From Cryptomeria japonica (Eukaryota > Streptophyta > Pinopsida > Cupressales > Cupressaceae), in contig NC_081406.1 of the NCBI RefSeq assembly GCF_030272615.1, positions 217,566,997 to 217,630,996 of the forward strand: a stretch of 64,000 nucleotides of DNA, read 5' to 3'. Below are positions 1 through 9,632 of the stretch, in pieces. The position numbers were made by a program, and so were the translations under genes. Within the stretch, counting starts at the first letter, position 1. Every line of letters starts with the position of its first letter. The notes below the pieces were generated by a model, which was not told the DNA's origin, made no database searches, and saw only the letters and a list, made by a program, of their open reading frames with translations.

Positions 1-1369
1 CTTCTGTTTTTTTTAATTAGAAATTTATTTGTGCATGGATACCTTACATAGCAATATAACTTGGATCCATCATCAGTGTATTAGTGCATTTTATTGCATT
101 CATCTATTCTCCCTAACCTATACTTAAGGGAGGGTGTTAGTATGAATAAGGACATTGACAAACTAGATATGTTTTTGTCGTTTCTAGTTAAATTCTTATT
201 CACATTAGTTAAGTCTTAATGTAGCAAATTTTTAAATTATTTTCTCACCTTTTGAGATACTTAACTCATGCATATACACCTTAGTCATACTTCTCTTGTA
301 TGCACATGACATATCAAGGACACATGTCTTCTACAAACGCAAGTTGGTTAGAGTCCACAACTACCCCCACTCTTCACCCTTGTCTACATCAACATGTGCT
401 TCTCGTACATTTGTAAGCTATTGTGAGGTTGTACATATTGTATGGATGATATTATTATAATTATCTTATCGTAAGTCTCTAATAAAAAGTATGTTTGTCA
501 TTTTGTGGGATCCAATAAACTATGAGCATCAAATAACTAACACCAACAAACATAACATCTAAAAACCTATCATTTCCATTAATACTAGATGGAATATGAC
601 AAATTAATCATAATTTACATATAATAAAATCATTTAAAATATCTAAATTATTGTTTAATAGAAAAGAAAACAAAATCACTATTTTTGAAAACATCAGATA
701 TAAAAATATTCCCATTATTTATTTGTTACTTATCAATGTATCCTTCTTTATCCCCTATATCATATCTTTTTCAATCCCATAAATCAACTTCCCTATTACA
801 CCAATTTTAATCTTACACGGATGTAAATATGTAAAACGTGTGGAGAAGATAAAGAAATGAAGAGCACTTGTCAAACAAAACAACCTATTCTTGACAATAT
901 TTAAGATAGCATGCGTAATCATTCGGAGATGATTTGCCATCTATAGATTATTATTGTAGACAGTCGGTACATTATTTGTTTGTATACTCACCAAACAAGA
1001 GGGAAATAGGTATACGAACATAGATTTTTGTGTCGATATAAACACTCTTCTTCATAGTCAACCAATGAAAATACAAATGTCAGTAACACAAAAACAACTT
1101 TAGCGTCTTCCTCTAAATTATCTGACAAAAGTTCACATATAATGGAGTTTGGTATCATGCTCTATTTCATTGCCTTGTAAATCCTTCAACCGACCTATGG
1201 ATTGCCCTATAGTTTGGCATCCCTTTACAAATTTGACTTAAAGAGTTAGAATCACATCATAAACAAATAAATACTCTTTTCTGGACCAAAGTGGGCTTAA
1301 TGTTAAACTCTGTTTCAGACAGATCTTTAAACCCTTCAATTTGGTCTGGTGTGCTCTCCATTCCGAAGA
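1..1369. other. AT-rich intergenic sequence upstream of the SAUR gene
   Basis: No reading frame here resembles a known protein. The stretch is AT-rich and without obvious repeats. It contains the presumed promoter of the downstream SAUR gene. I looked for auxin-response TGTCTC boxes close to the gene and found none convincing in the last 300 bases. Confidence 0.6.
1266..1273 (+). promoter_or_regulatory. TATA-like sequence upstream of the SAUR gene
   Basis: An AATAAATA stretch lies about 97 bases upstream of the chosen ATG at 1370, a plausible distance for a plant TATA element with a short leader. It is not a perfect TATAAA and the surroundings are AT-rich, so it could be chance. Confidence 0.25.
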
Positions 1370-1801
1370 ATGAAGGGCATCAAGCAGAAGATATGGAGTT
1401 TTATATTTCTAATTTTTAAGAAGGACAAATGCTATGTGTCTCTTGGTTCAGAACCTGATCCAAAAATGTTCCCACAGTGTATAAGACCACATTCAGTGAA
1501 TGGGAATAGTGATAATAGTCTTGTTGTTCCAGAAGGGTGCTTTTCTGTGTATGTGGGGAAAGATAAGAGAAAGTTTTTTCTTCCCATTGCTTATTTGAGC
1601 CATCCAGTTATACGAGCTCTTCTTAGAAGAAGTGCTGAGGAGTATGGAGTTAGTCAAGCTGGGGTTCTCAGAATCCCTTGTGATGTGAAGAGTTTCCAAC
1701 ATGTGTTATGGCTGGTTCACAGCGATCCCAGCGGGAAGGACAAAAACACAGAGGAAATTGCTAAGCATTATTATCTGGTATGTGGCACACAACTCATTTG
1801 A
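1370..1801 (+). CDS. SAUR-like auxin-responsive protein
   Basis: This intronless gene encodes a 143-residue SAUR (small auxin up RNA) family protein. Characterised SAURs bind and inhibit PP2C-D phosphatases, which activates plasma-membrane H+-ATPases and cell expansion; that role is family knowledge. The SAUR core runs from about residue 51 to 117. It begins with the characteristic VPEGCFSVYVG segment, continues with KRKFFLPIAYLSHPVI and a block resembling LLRRSAEEYGV, and ends with a Cys and a Phe-rich helix. The N-terminus is basic and hydrophobic (MKGIKQKIWSF), as in many SAURs. The frame is open seven codons further upstream, but only to a GTG. The ATG at 1370 is therefore the natural start and fits the family N-terminus. 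SAUR genes are usually intronless and of this size. No partner genes lie nearby; the next 60 kb is transposon-derived. Confidence 0.93.
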   Translation: MKGIKQKIWSFIFLIFKKDKCYVSLGSEPDPKMFPQCIRPHSVNGNSDNSLVVPEGCFSVYVGKDKRKFFLPIAYLSHPVIRALLRRSAEEYGVSQAGVLRIPCDVKSFQHVLWLVHSDPSGKDKNTEEIAKHYYLVCGTQLI

Positions 1802-2130
1802 AGATGTAGATAGGTCATCATGAGCAGGACTTCATTTTAATGGGAAGAGCTTCAAGAAGTTCAATCAGTCAGGATGAACATATATCTTAGTGAAAGCATT
1901 ATATAGTAAATATAAGTGACAGTAAATGACAAGATTACAATAGTTGAGTTCTATTTGTTGATTTTGTGGTTGATGAAATATGTTCTGTTATATACTGTGT
2001 TTTCATGACCTATAGAGGCCTTCATATTAAGTTTTACCGTTTCAAACATATTATGGAACTCTTTATTGTTCTGTTCTTCAAGTTTGAAAACAATGTGTAC
2101 GCATCTTTCAAAACTGTTTCTATATAGCAA
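1802..2130. other. 3' flank of the SAUR gene
   Basis: AT-rich sequence with no coding signal. It presumably contains the SAUR 3' UTR. I could not identify a clear polyadenylation signal. Confidence 0.5.
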
Positions 2131-2572
2131 AGTTTAGTATATTACATAGTGGAGAGGATCTAATAGTTGAGCATTCTAACTTCAAACTCCTTAAAATCTT
2201 AAATGGAAATTACAAATCAATCTCAATTGTTTAAAGCAACTTATTTGGCAAATCACTTGCTTATAACTAAGGTTTCAGGACCACATTATCGAATATGATG
2301 CCACATTGGCATGATTTTGGTTGAGGCATTGCAAACACCCAACAAAGGGTTAGATTATTGGTATGTTGATTTGGCATCACATGATTTTTTGCATTTTATA
2401 TCAAAGGAACACATTTCATTCAATTATAGATTCTCATCATCAACACTAACAACTTTAAAGTCACAACTATTGGTATAATATTATTAAAATTACTGTGTAT
2501 TAAATGAATAAATACTATAACAACTATTAGAATATGCTCAACTATTAGGTCCTCTCTACTATAGGAAGATTC
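2131..2572. repeat. MITE-like element with inverted terminal arms
   Basis: The arm at about 2147-2180 and the arm at about 2527-2562 are reverse complements over roughly 34 positions with a few mismatches and a 2-base gap. The shared core reads CTAATAGTTGAGCAT. The arms enclose about 350 bases of AT-rich, non-coding sequence. This is the structure expected of a miniature inverted-repeat transposable element. I could not fix the exact ends or a target duplication, so the family is unknown. Confidence 0.5.
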
Positions 2573-2618
2573 AAACTAAAATTTTATTTTGTTAGAAAAA
2601 AAATCTTAGAGATTACAA

Positions 2619-2629
2619 CTCTGATACCA
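2619..2629 (-). promoter_or_regulatory. Primer-binding site remnant for initiator tRNA-Met
   Basis: On the minus strand this reads TGGTATCAGAG, the classic plant retrotransposon primer-binding site complementary to the 3' end of initiator tRNA-Met. It lies a few bases inside the LTR-like sequence at 2636-3121, the correct spacing and order for a minus-strand element. Confidence 0.6.
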
Positions 2630-2635
2630 TTTTAT

Positions 2636-3121
2636 TGATTAAGAATAGAATAAACAAATTCTTAAAACATGGAGAATATATTTCTATTTATATCAAAACT
2701 ATATTTTACAACTTTTTTTTCAGTTAAATACAAAATGTATACAAATAGTCCTAGAGTTATTGTTAAGTTTGTTCACTTTGAAGCATTGTATTTGCTCTTT
2801 CTCGAGCTATTGTGAATGCTCTCTAGAAATATTATTGTAGTTTTTTTACACTATTGTGTGTACTTACTAGAATTGTTGCTATGTACTTGTTTGTAGCTAC
2901 TATTCCTAGGTTTCAACAAAAAATCTCTGCAACTAATTTTTTTTTCTATTCTTCCTTTTTTAAATATTTCTTTTCTTTTGATTTCTACATATCAACAATA
3001 GATTTCTCCCTCAAGATATTATATTGTTCAAAAAACTCAAATCTCCACATGAGAGTTTTAACCTTCAAAAATAAATAGTGTTTGTTCCTTGCAAGGGGAA
3101 GGAATGTTTCTAGATCCAACA
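2636..3121 (-). mobile_element. Copia-type LTR (5' LTR remnant)
   Basis: Read on the minus strand this 486-base segment begins TGTTGGATCTAG and ends CTTAATCA, with TG...CA termini typical of Copia LTRs. It is followed by a tRNA-Met primer site at 2619-2629. A TATA-like TATAAATAG lies on the minus strand at about 2684-2692. No gag or pol follows at lower coordinates; a MITE-like repeat and the SAUR flank are found instead, so the internal part is lost. I found no second LTR. Confidence 0.5.
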
Positions 3122-3649
3122 CATCTTAGTCAATGATATAGGACATGTCAAAATTAATTTTCTGACATGGGGTTAAATATATTTCAAATAAATTTGATTT
3201 TCCATTTTAAATGTTGTAACCAAATAAACAATTTTTTTTCAATTTTGTATAGACATCATTTTCTCCTTAAAAATAGTTAACATATGGTTAAAAAACACTC
3301 TCTCTGTACAAAGACACACATTTTAAATCTACTAAGAATTTGCTTCATTCTAGTCATAAAATATTATAGATGAAATAACTTCAATTTCTAACTCATAATA
3401 GAAAAATAAATTGATAGATATAACTATATAATGTGGTCATCTGTGTGATGTCAGTTTAAACATACCCAAGAACTACTAAACATATTGTAACGTATAATGA
3501 AAGGCTATTCTAGAAGAAAATACATTCTAACAATAATTTTATATAAGCTTTTCTTCTTTCAATATGAATTTATTTCATAGTATTAAAACAACATTATGAA
3601 AGTGCATAAATTTCTAAATTTGAATAACTAACATTATTTATCAATAACC
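3122..3649. other. AT-rich spacer
   Basis: I see no coding sequence, repeat or regulatory structure that I can support in this stretch. Confidence 0.5.
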
Positions 3650-4126
3650 ATGATCCATGATTATGATGAGATTATGCTAGAGAACATCTCAAGCCCGTTC
3701 ACAATAGGGAAGCTCCGCCAAATCTTCAAATTCAATTGTCATCGCAAAGAAAGGGCAATGGTAAATTATGACACTCTCCTTGACCTTGCTTGTCTTTATG
3801 CTAGCCTGGATATTACTGTTGATTTCATATCAAATGCCATGCACTTCATCAACTAAAAAATGAAGACAAGATACCTCAGCAATAAATACATCTGGGGAGA
3901 AATCTATAACGATGAGCATATGACCGGTCACTCTCTTGAGCTCTATGATCCATCTGATGGTCTTTATCAGCTGGCCGCTTTGTTATTCTCTTTGATTTGG
4001 ACAAGCGGGCTGAAATCAAATCAACATTTTTGGGTAACCAACCAGCTCATGTTCTTGTATTTGGTCATTCTCAAATCACACATTTTAACTAATATATTAA
4101 GTTTAAAAAATATTAGTCAATTTTGA
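3650..4126 (+). pseudogene. Unrecognised coding-like remnant
   Basis: Two consecutive plus-strand frames (3650-3856 and 3860-4126) are separated by a single TAA and are offset by one base. Up to about 4030 the region is clearly less AT-rich than its surroundings. Its translation has ordinary protein composition, for example KLRQIFKFNC, YDTLLDLACLYASLD and GHSLELYDPSDGLYQLAAL. The last third turns hydrophobic and AT-rich. I do not recognise the protein family. It may be a decayed gene fragment or one exon; no consensus splice sites stood out. Confidence 0.3.
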
Positions 4127-4196
4127 ATGTTTAACACACTTAAATCTAGAAATCAAAACTTTATGTGTGATTTAAGTGGTATTTCTCCTAGAGAAA

Positions 4197-4480
4197 CTAT
4201 CCTCCTTGACTAGCAATACAAGATTTAAGTTCACCTTCTTGAAACAATTCATCTAACATTGGCAATGATGCCAATCGGAATGAAGGAAATGAAAATGTTG
4301 GTCCTGTTGCAAATGATGCTCTGGAATCCCCTCCTTCTCTAGTGGTAGTTGCCATGACAGTAACTAAGTTTTCTGCTAGTTTTTTCAACTCCTTTTGTTA
4401 TCTATGAGCTATCCCTTCTTCAGTTTCTAGCTCCTTTTTGTATTTCCTATTGTTTATATGAGTCCGAGCATTATAGCCTC
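4197..4480 (-). pseudogene. Unrecognised coding-like remnant
   Basis: The minus strand has an open frame of about 63 codons (4388-4197). Before an in-frame stop it is preceded by a charged, helix-like stretch (YKKELETEEGIAHR) in the same frame. Composition suggests decayed coding sequence, with a helical segment followed by a Ser/Thr/Gly-rich region. I do not recognise it, and chance is possible. Confidence 0.2.
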
Positions 4481-5389
4481 TTCCAGCAATTCTTTTATTT
4501 AAAAAAAACAAAAAAAAACTATTAATATTCTCTTATTCATTATACTCTTATATATTTCATGTTGTATTTTTTGATTTATTGATTATAGACTATATATCTC
4601 ATTAGTTATCACTTGTTCTATGTTTAGCCCCCTTTTATCTTCAACTATATTCTAGATTCTATACCACATTTTTCTTTATTTATATTGTATATACTATACA
4701 TTATTTACATTAAAATAAATATTTTCAACTTAATTTATTTCTATTTCTTTCATGACATTCTAAATTCTTTTGTTTTTCTTTGTAGTTTATTTCTTTCATT
4801 TTTATTATAAATTTCCTATTCTTTCTTTTTTCATGTTTTCTATCCATCTTTCTTTATTCATATTCTTACCTTAATCATAGTTTTATTTTATCAATTGTGC
4901 TTTTCCCTACCAGGTTTATAAAGAATTCATTTATTTACTTCTTACATAATTTTTAGCTTTGTCCTTTAATCTTATTTATTTTTGGGTTTCCTTGTTTCGT
5001 TAATTTCCATTCCTTCTTGCTCCTCCCTTAAGATTAGCTAGCTAATTTAGGTTCCTTCTTGAGTGGTTGACTCTCCCTCCCCATATCTATTTAACTCTCT
5101 TAGTCTATTACTATTTTTTTCATTCCATTCTCTATCACAATCTCATCTCGATGATGGCTCTAAATCAATATGTCTACACACTTTGTCATTGTCTCTTTAA
5201 TTACCTTATCTTCCCTTTTATTCATGCAGTTTTCTTATTTGATTTTGTAACATATCTCTCAACAACTTTCTCAAGTGGTTTTTGTTTAAAATATGTTAGC
5301 TTTATAGATCTTCAATAAGGTTTGTGCATTTATTACACTTATCTACTCATTGTCCTAATGCCATTCTTTTCACTTGAGTGTTCTTTATG

Positions 5390-5390
<1 letters not shown>
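4481..5390. other. Pyrimidine-rich AT spacer
   Basis: Very T-rich plus strand with TTTATT and TTCTTT runs. Open frames here are products of biased composition, and I see no gene. Confidence 0.5.

Positions 5391-5455
<65 letters not shown>
5391..5455. repeat. (TA)n microsatellite
   Basis: An uninterrupted TA dinucleotide repeat of about 32 units, flanked by unique sequence. A shorter TATATATATA stretch lies near 5766. Confidence 0.98.
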
Positions 5456-5457
<2 letters not shown>

Positions 5458-5989
5458 TAATGTGTTACAAATTATGTTATTTTTGTACATGTTTTCTTTT
5501 TTATGATGCCTCAAACTAATATTTGTATTTTGCCATTAATATAAACATTCAATGGTTCATTTTCTAAATCTATAACTTGAAATGTCTAGATTTTGTTGTT
5601 TCTTGATGAGCCCATAATACCGTGTCCCACTTTTTGGCCACAATGGGACATTTAAATTAACTTTTTACCAAAATTTCATTTTTTTTTGCCGATATAAACT
5701 GAACTGTTAAGAATTTAAAGGTGATGTAAACCAGTAATTATTTAAATTTCATACGTAGATTCTAAATATATATATATTTTATTAATTTAAAAAAATAATG
5801 TATGAATTTCTTTTATGTATGTTCTAATAAATTATTTTTATAGTTAAAAGTTGAAGATGAAAAAATGGTGAAAGACATGAAATAGATAAAATGAAACATA
5901 CAATTACCTTACCTTTTACCATCTCATCTCATGATTTGAGTGGAAGTACAGGTGCTCTTATCTAGTTGAATAAATGCTCATTTTCATGT
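5456..5989. other. AT-rich spacer
   Basis: No coding or structural signal that I can support. Confidence 0.5.
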
Positions 5990-6640
5990 GGTGTATTTGG
6001 GAGGAATGTGGTAGCCCAAACAAGAGGCGTGATGTTTGGATTAGGATGGACTGGAAACAAAATGGACATCATGTATTTAGGATGATAGAAGATGATCAAA
6101 ATGAGAGCAAATACCTCAATTTATAGATTTTTGATAGAAAGAATCAATGACTAAGATTCAATGTCAAATAGATGGCTAAGATTGATTGAGAGAGATGGCA
6201 TTGATTGAAGGCTTAACTTGTGATAAATATCACAAGGTGGAGGTATGAGAATGACATGTGTCATATGTGTAAGAGCTAGGTGTGCTCACATATTTTTGAC
6301 CACACACATGGGGAGGTTCATGAAAGGAACATGCAAGGAAGGTGGCATGGCTACCTTATGACACGTGTAAGAGGTAGAGTGAAATGCTCATGCATGTGAT
6401 TAAGAGGAGGGTAGGGTCACTTGCCACATGATGGCAAGTTCAGATCTTGATCCATGTAGATGGATTCAATGGATCAGATTAAATGAACAAGAATTTAGGA
6501 TGAGGTGGACTAAAAATCAGAGAAATGGTAATGAGGTTAATTAACTTAAATCAATTAATTAAGTAGATATTAATTAATTTATCTAGTTGAAAGATTACGG
6601 ATCTGTAATATGTAATCCTATTATAGAGATATATTAGAAG
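5990..6640 (-). mobile_element. LTR-like remnant (Gypsy type)
   Basis: The segment has the same make-up as the Gypsy LTRs elsewhere in this window. A minus-strand TATA-like CTATAAATT lies near 6118-6126. It is followed at higher coordinates by A/G-rich sequence and a terminal block of AATTAATTAA palindromes. I cannot see the exact termini, a primer site or a polypurine tract, so this is probably a truncated or solo LTR of a related, diverged family. Confidence 0.35.
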
Positions 6641-6725
6641 AAAAAAGAAATTACATCATATGTTCACAGAGGTTTGAGCATTGTCGCTCCAGGACCCACT
6701 GCCAAAAGACCCAGAACGGTCAAAT

Positions 6726-6775
6726 AAAAACACAGACCTAGAATAAAAATAAAAACACAGACCTAGAATAAAAAT
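6726..6775. repeat. 25-bp tandem duplication
   Basis: Two perfect adjacent copies of a 25-base unit containing ACACAGACCTAGAATAAA. Confidence 0.95.
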
Positions 6776-6879
6776 TAACAAACGGTTAATTTCAGAGCTA
6801 TAGGTCTATCTAGGACAACTATCTGCTCGCTAAACATATTTCCAATGATTACTAATGGTAGAGGATAAAACAAAGTCTT

Positions 6880-7509
6880 CAAATTAGGATCCGAGAGCCC
6901 ATTTATGCTAGATATCCAATGGAAGCTCCATACTTGAAGAAAAAAGGCTTAGACACTCCGAGATAGATCACGACGAAGTGCACCAAAAGGCAGAGAAACG
7001 AAAGACAAACCACAGCACGGCAAAAAGAGGCCAGAAAGAACCCAAATTTAGTCATCCTCGTAGAAACCCTCCGAGCATACCAACTTTGCAAAGTTTTCCA
7101 ACCATGGCAACACATCACCAACTTTGAACACCATACACAAGAAGAGAAGAGTCTAAACTTTAGGCTCGCCTAAATCTAGCAGAGACGTGAGAAAGCATGA
7201 AGATATATCCGTATTACCCTGATGACGGTTTGCAGACATGAGTGATTCTCTCCCCAATACCATTTAGATGGCTTCCATCATAAGCATACTAGGGGAGGAC
7301 CTACAAAGAGCAAGAAGGCACTGGTCAGATACATAACCCAAGACTGCCGTCTGTCTCTTCTCACACCTTAGCCTTATTGGCATCTCCATTTTGCAATCTG
7401 TGATTTTGGAAAACTTTGGCTCCATTTTATATAGAGCCAATCTTTCCTCCCAAGAAAAATTAATGACATGAGAGGGAACTACATTAAGTATTCTGTCCAG
7501 TTTTAGCAT
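6880..7509 (-). pseudogene. Unrecognised degraded coding region
   Basis: Minus-strand frames at 7509-7264 and 7121-6903, with stops between and within them, give protein-like text. Examples are HVINFSWEERLALYKMEPKF and MEMPIRLRCEKRQ, with a Cys/Leu-rich hydrophobic part further on. The region is less AT-rich than the spacer and ends about 220 bases from the Gypsy I insertion, so the insertion may have split a gene or an older element. I do not recognise a family. Confidence 0.25.
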
Positions 7510-7726
7510 ATGAACGTGCCACGTTCATTTATTATTAATGATAATTCCCTGGTGGATCATAGTGGCTTCCCATCCTGGTGATGAAAGGATAACACGACCA
7601 TACGAGAATGTAGGATTAGTGAGGTCTCGGCAGTCGAGATATTCAACACTCCAACATCGAGATCGAGCAACTACTACATTCACTCATTCTGACAAGATCC
7701 AACCGTCATCACCAACCTGTCAATTG

Positions 7727-7731
7727 CATAC
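7727..7731. repeat. Target-site duplication CATAC (left)
   Basis: CATAC directly precedes the left LTR of Gypsy I and is repeated exactly after the right LTR at 23785-23789. A 5-base duplication is standard for Gypsy integrases. Confidence 0.96.
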
Positions 7732-9587
7732 TGATGTCATGGAAATGGGGACAAAACAACAACAAAGTTCAATGTTAATAAGTTAGTTTCAACCATAAAA
7801 ACAAAACAAAGAACTAAAAACCATTCCAAACATATCAAGAGAGATTTCAAAAAGCATGAAAGAAGTTTAACAAAATAAAAGAAAGGAGAAGAGCCTCCCT
7901 AAGATGCTTCCATGATGCCTTTTGATGCTTCTCCCTTGTTTATCTCCTCTCCAAGTCCCAAATGAGTGTAGCTCTCAGCTTTTAGCATTAGCCATGGATG
8001 CCATATGGAGATTCAAGATGGTTGAATATGATAAGCAAATACTATGCAAGAGTAGATAGTGATGCCATGAAAAAGCTCTATGTTAATGCCAGTATAACAA
8101 CAATACTCTAAAATGCTTTTTTTTGCTTGAGGAGAAGGGTTCTATTTATAGAAGAAATGGGGAAATGAAGGGTTAAGATTGAATGGTTTAATCAAGGGCC
8201 AAGTTTGAAAGTTGGGGATCCATGTGCACAATTGGCACCAATAAAATGGTGACAAGTGTCAACATAGGATTGGGTTGAGAGAAGAAGTTGGAGGCATTAA
8301 AGGCCTGAGAAGACCTCATGGTTATCTAGAAGGTAAGGGTCAAGTCTAAATTAAGATTACCCACTGGATTAGGAGTTAATGCAAGGATAAACATTTGTGC
8401 AAATGATTAAGAGATAATCATGGTCAAAGCATTAAAGGCTTGATGAGACCCTTGGGTTGGGTAGAGGTTGAGTCAAAACAAATGTTTTAACCATGTGGGA
8501 GGGTTTGAGGTAACCATTAATGGTTATTGGAGACTTTGGGGATTAAGTGGTTGAAGGTTGAAAGCCTTCAATGGTTATCAAAGACTTTGAGCCATTTAGT
8601 GGTTGAAGATTGGAAGCTTTCAAAGGTTATCCAAAACTTTTAGGCTTTGAGAAGTGACTCCATTTTGCTTAGGAATGTGACAATAATTAGGGGATGGATT
8701 AAACTAATTAGGAAGGGGTTAGAAGAATCTAAAAGGAGATTAGATTTTGCAAGTGGATTTGGTGGGTGAGGGAAAATAGGATTTTATTAAAATAAAAATT
8801 CATTTATTTCAATAAATGTGTGCAAGTTGTATTTGGATAAATATTCAAATAAATATTAATTTATTTAAATGAGAAAAAGGAAGATAAAGCATTAAAATGC
8901 TTGAAGACTTTGAGGGGAACCATTAAAGGCTTGAAGACTTTAAGGAAAACCATTAAAGTCTTAAGAAGACTATAGAAGGAAGCCATCAAGTTTGAAGACT
9001 TTAAAGCCATCAAGTTTGAATACTTTAAGGGAAACCATTAAAGGTTTCAAGTGGGTGAGGATAAATAGGATTTTAAATAAATTATTTATTTAAAATAGTT
9101 GTGCAACTTGCTTTTGTAGGAAAATACAAGTGGGTGGAGGATAAAGGTGATTTAAATAAATTATTTATTTAAAATAATTGTGCAACTTGTATTTGTAGGA
9201 AAATGCAAGTGGGTGGAGGATAAAGGTGATTTTAAATAAATGATTTATTTATTTAAATGTGAGAGGTGGGATTTTGGGGGATTTAAATAAATATTAATTT
9301 ATTTAAATGTGAGAGATGAGATTTTGGGGGATTTAAATAAATATTAATTTATTTAAATGTGAGAGAAGATTTAATTAAAAAAATATGATTTATTTATTTA
9401 ATTAATGGTTTGAATTTGGTTAAGTGAATTAAATCAAATAAATTGAATAATTTATTTAATTAATAGGAGAAGAGGGTTAAGATGAATTAATTAAATATTA
9501 ATTTAATTAATTCATTAATTGATGGTTAAATAATCAAATAAATACTAAGTATTCATTTAATTAAGTGGACAGATTTATGTGACTACA
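7732..9587 (-). repeat. Gypsy I 3' LTR
   Basis: On the minus strand it starts TGTAGTCACATAAATC and ends CATGACATCA (TG...CA). It is the same length as the right-hand copy. A strong TATA box, CTATAAATAG, lies on the minus strand at 8142-8151, about 1.44 kb from the LTR start. This implies a long U3 and an R-U5 of under 400 bases. The U3 contains short tandem repeats with AT palindromes. Confidence 0.96.
9061..9370. repeat. Tandem repeats within the Gypsy I LTR
   Basis: A unit beginning GTGCAACTTG recurs with a period of 79 bases (starts 9101 and 9180). It is followed by a roughly 50-base unit containing GAGATTTTGGGGGATTTAAA, present about twice. Each unit includes a near-palindrome such as AAATAAATATTAATTTATTT. 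The same arrangement is present in the right LTR near 23297-23570. Confidence 0.85.
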
Positions 9588-9600
9588 TTTGCCCCTCTTT
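9588..9600 (-). promoter_or_regulatory. Gypsy I polypurine tract
   Basis: On the minus strand this reads AAAGAGGGGCAAA and directly abuts the 3' LTR start. Polypurine tracts prime plus-strand DNA synthesis during reverse transcription. Gypsy II has a nearly identical tract at 57467-57480. Confidence 0.9.
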
Positions 9601-9632
9601 GAGACGGTGCGGTTTATCGCGTCGTTTCAAAG
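9597..9632 (-). other. Predicted RNA stem-loop overlapping the polypurine tract
   Basis: The minus-strand RNA can fold with CTTTGA pairing to TCAAAG, extended by further C-G and G-C pairs to about 15 positions with three mismatches. The 3' arm runs into the polypurine tract. The corresponding position in Gypsy II (57477-57513) forms a stem of the same shape with different inner base pairs. Confidence 0.6.

Noticed and set aside
961..1035. Auxin-response elements upstream of the SAUR gene
   Set aside because: Only a single TGTCGA word about 340 bases upstream was seen; without a TGTCTC/TGTCGG pair this is not better than chance.
1349..1369. SAUR frame extended seven codons upstream to a GTG
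   Set aside because: Plant nuclear genes start at ATG; the extra codons are merely open, and the ATG at 1370 gives a typical SAUR N-terminus.
5322..5519. Frame across the (TA)n tract
   Set aside because: The Tyr-Ile repeat is a translation of the microsatellite.
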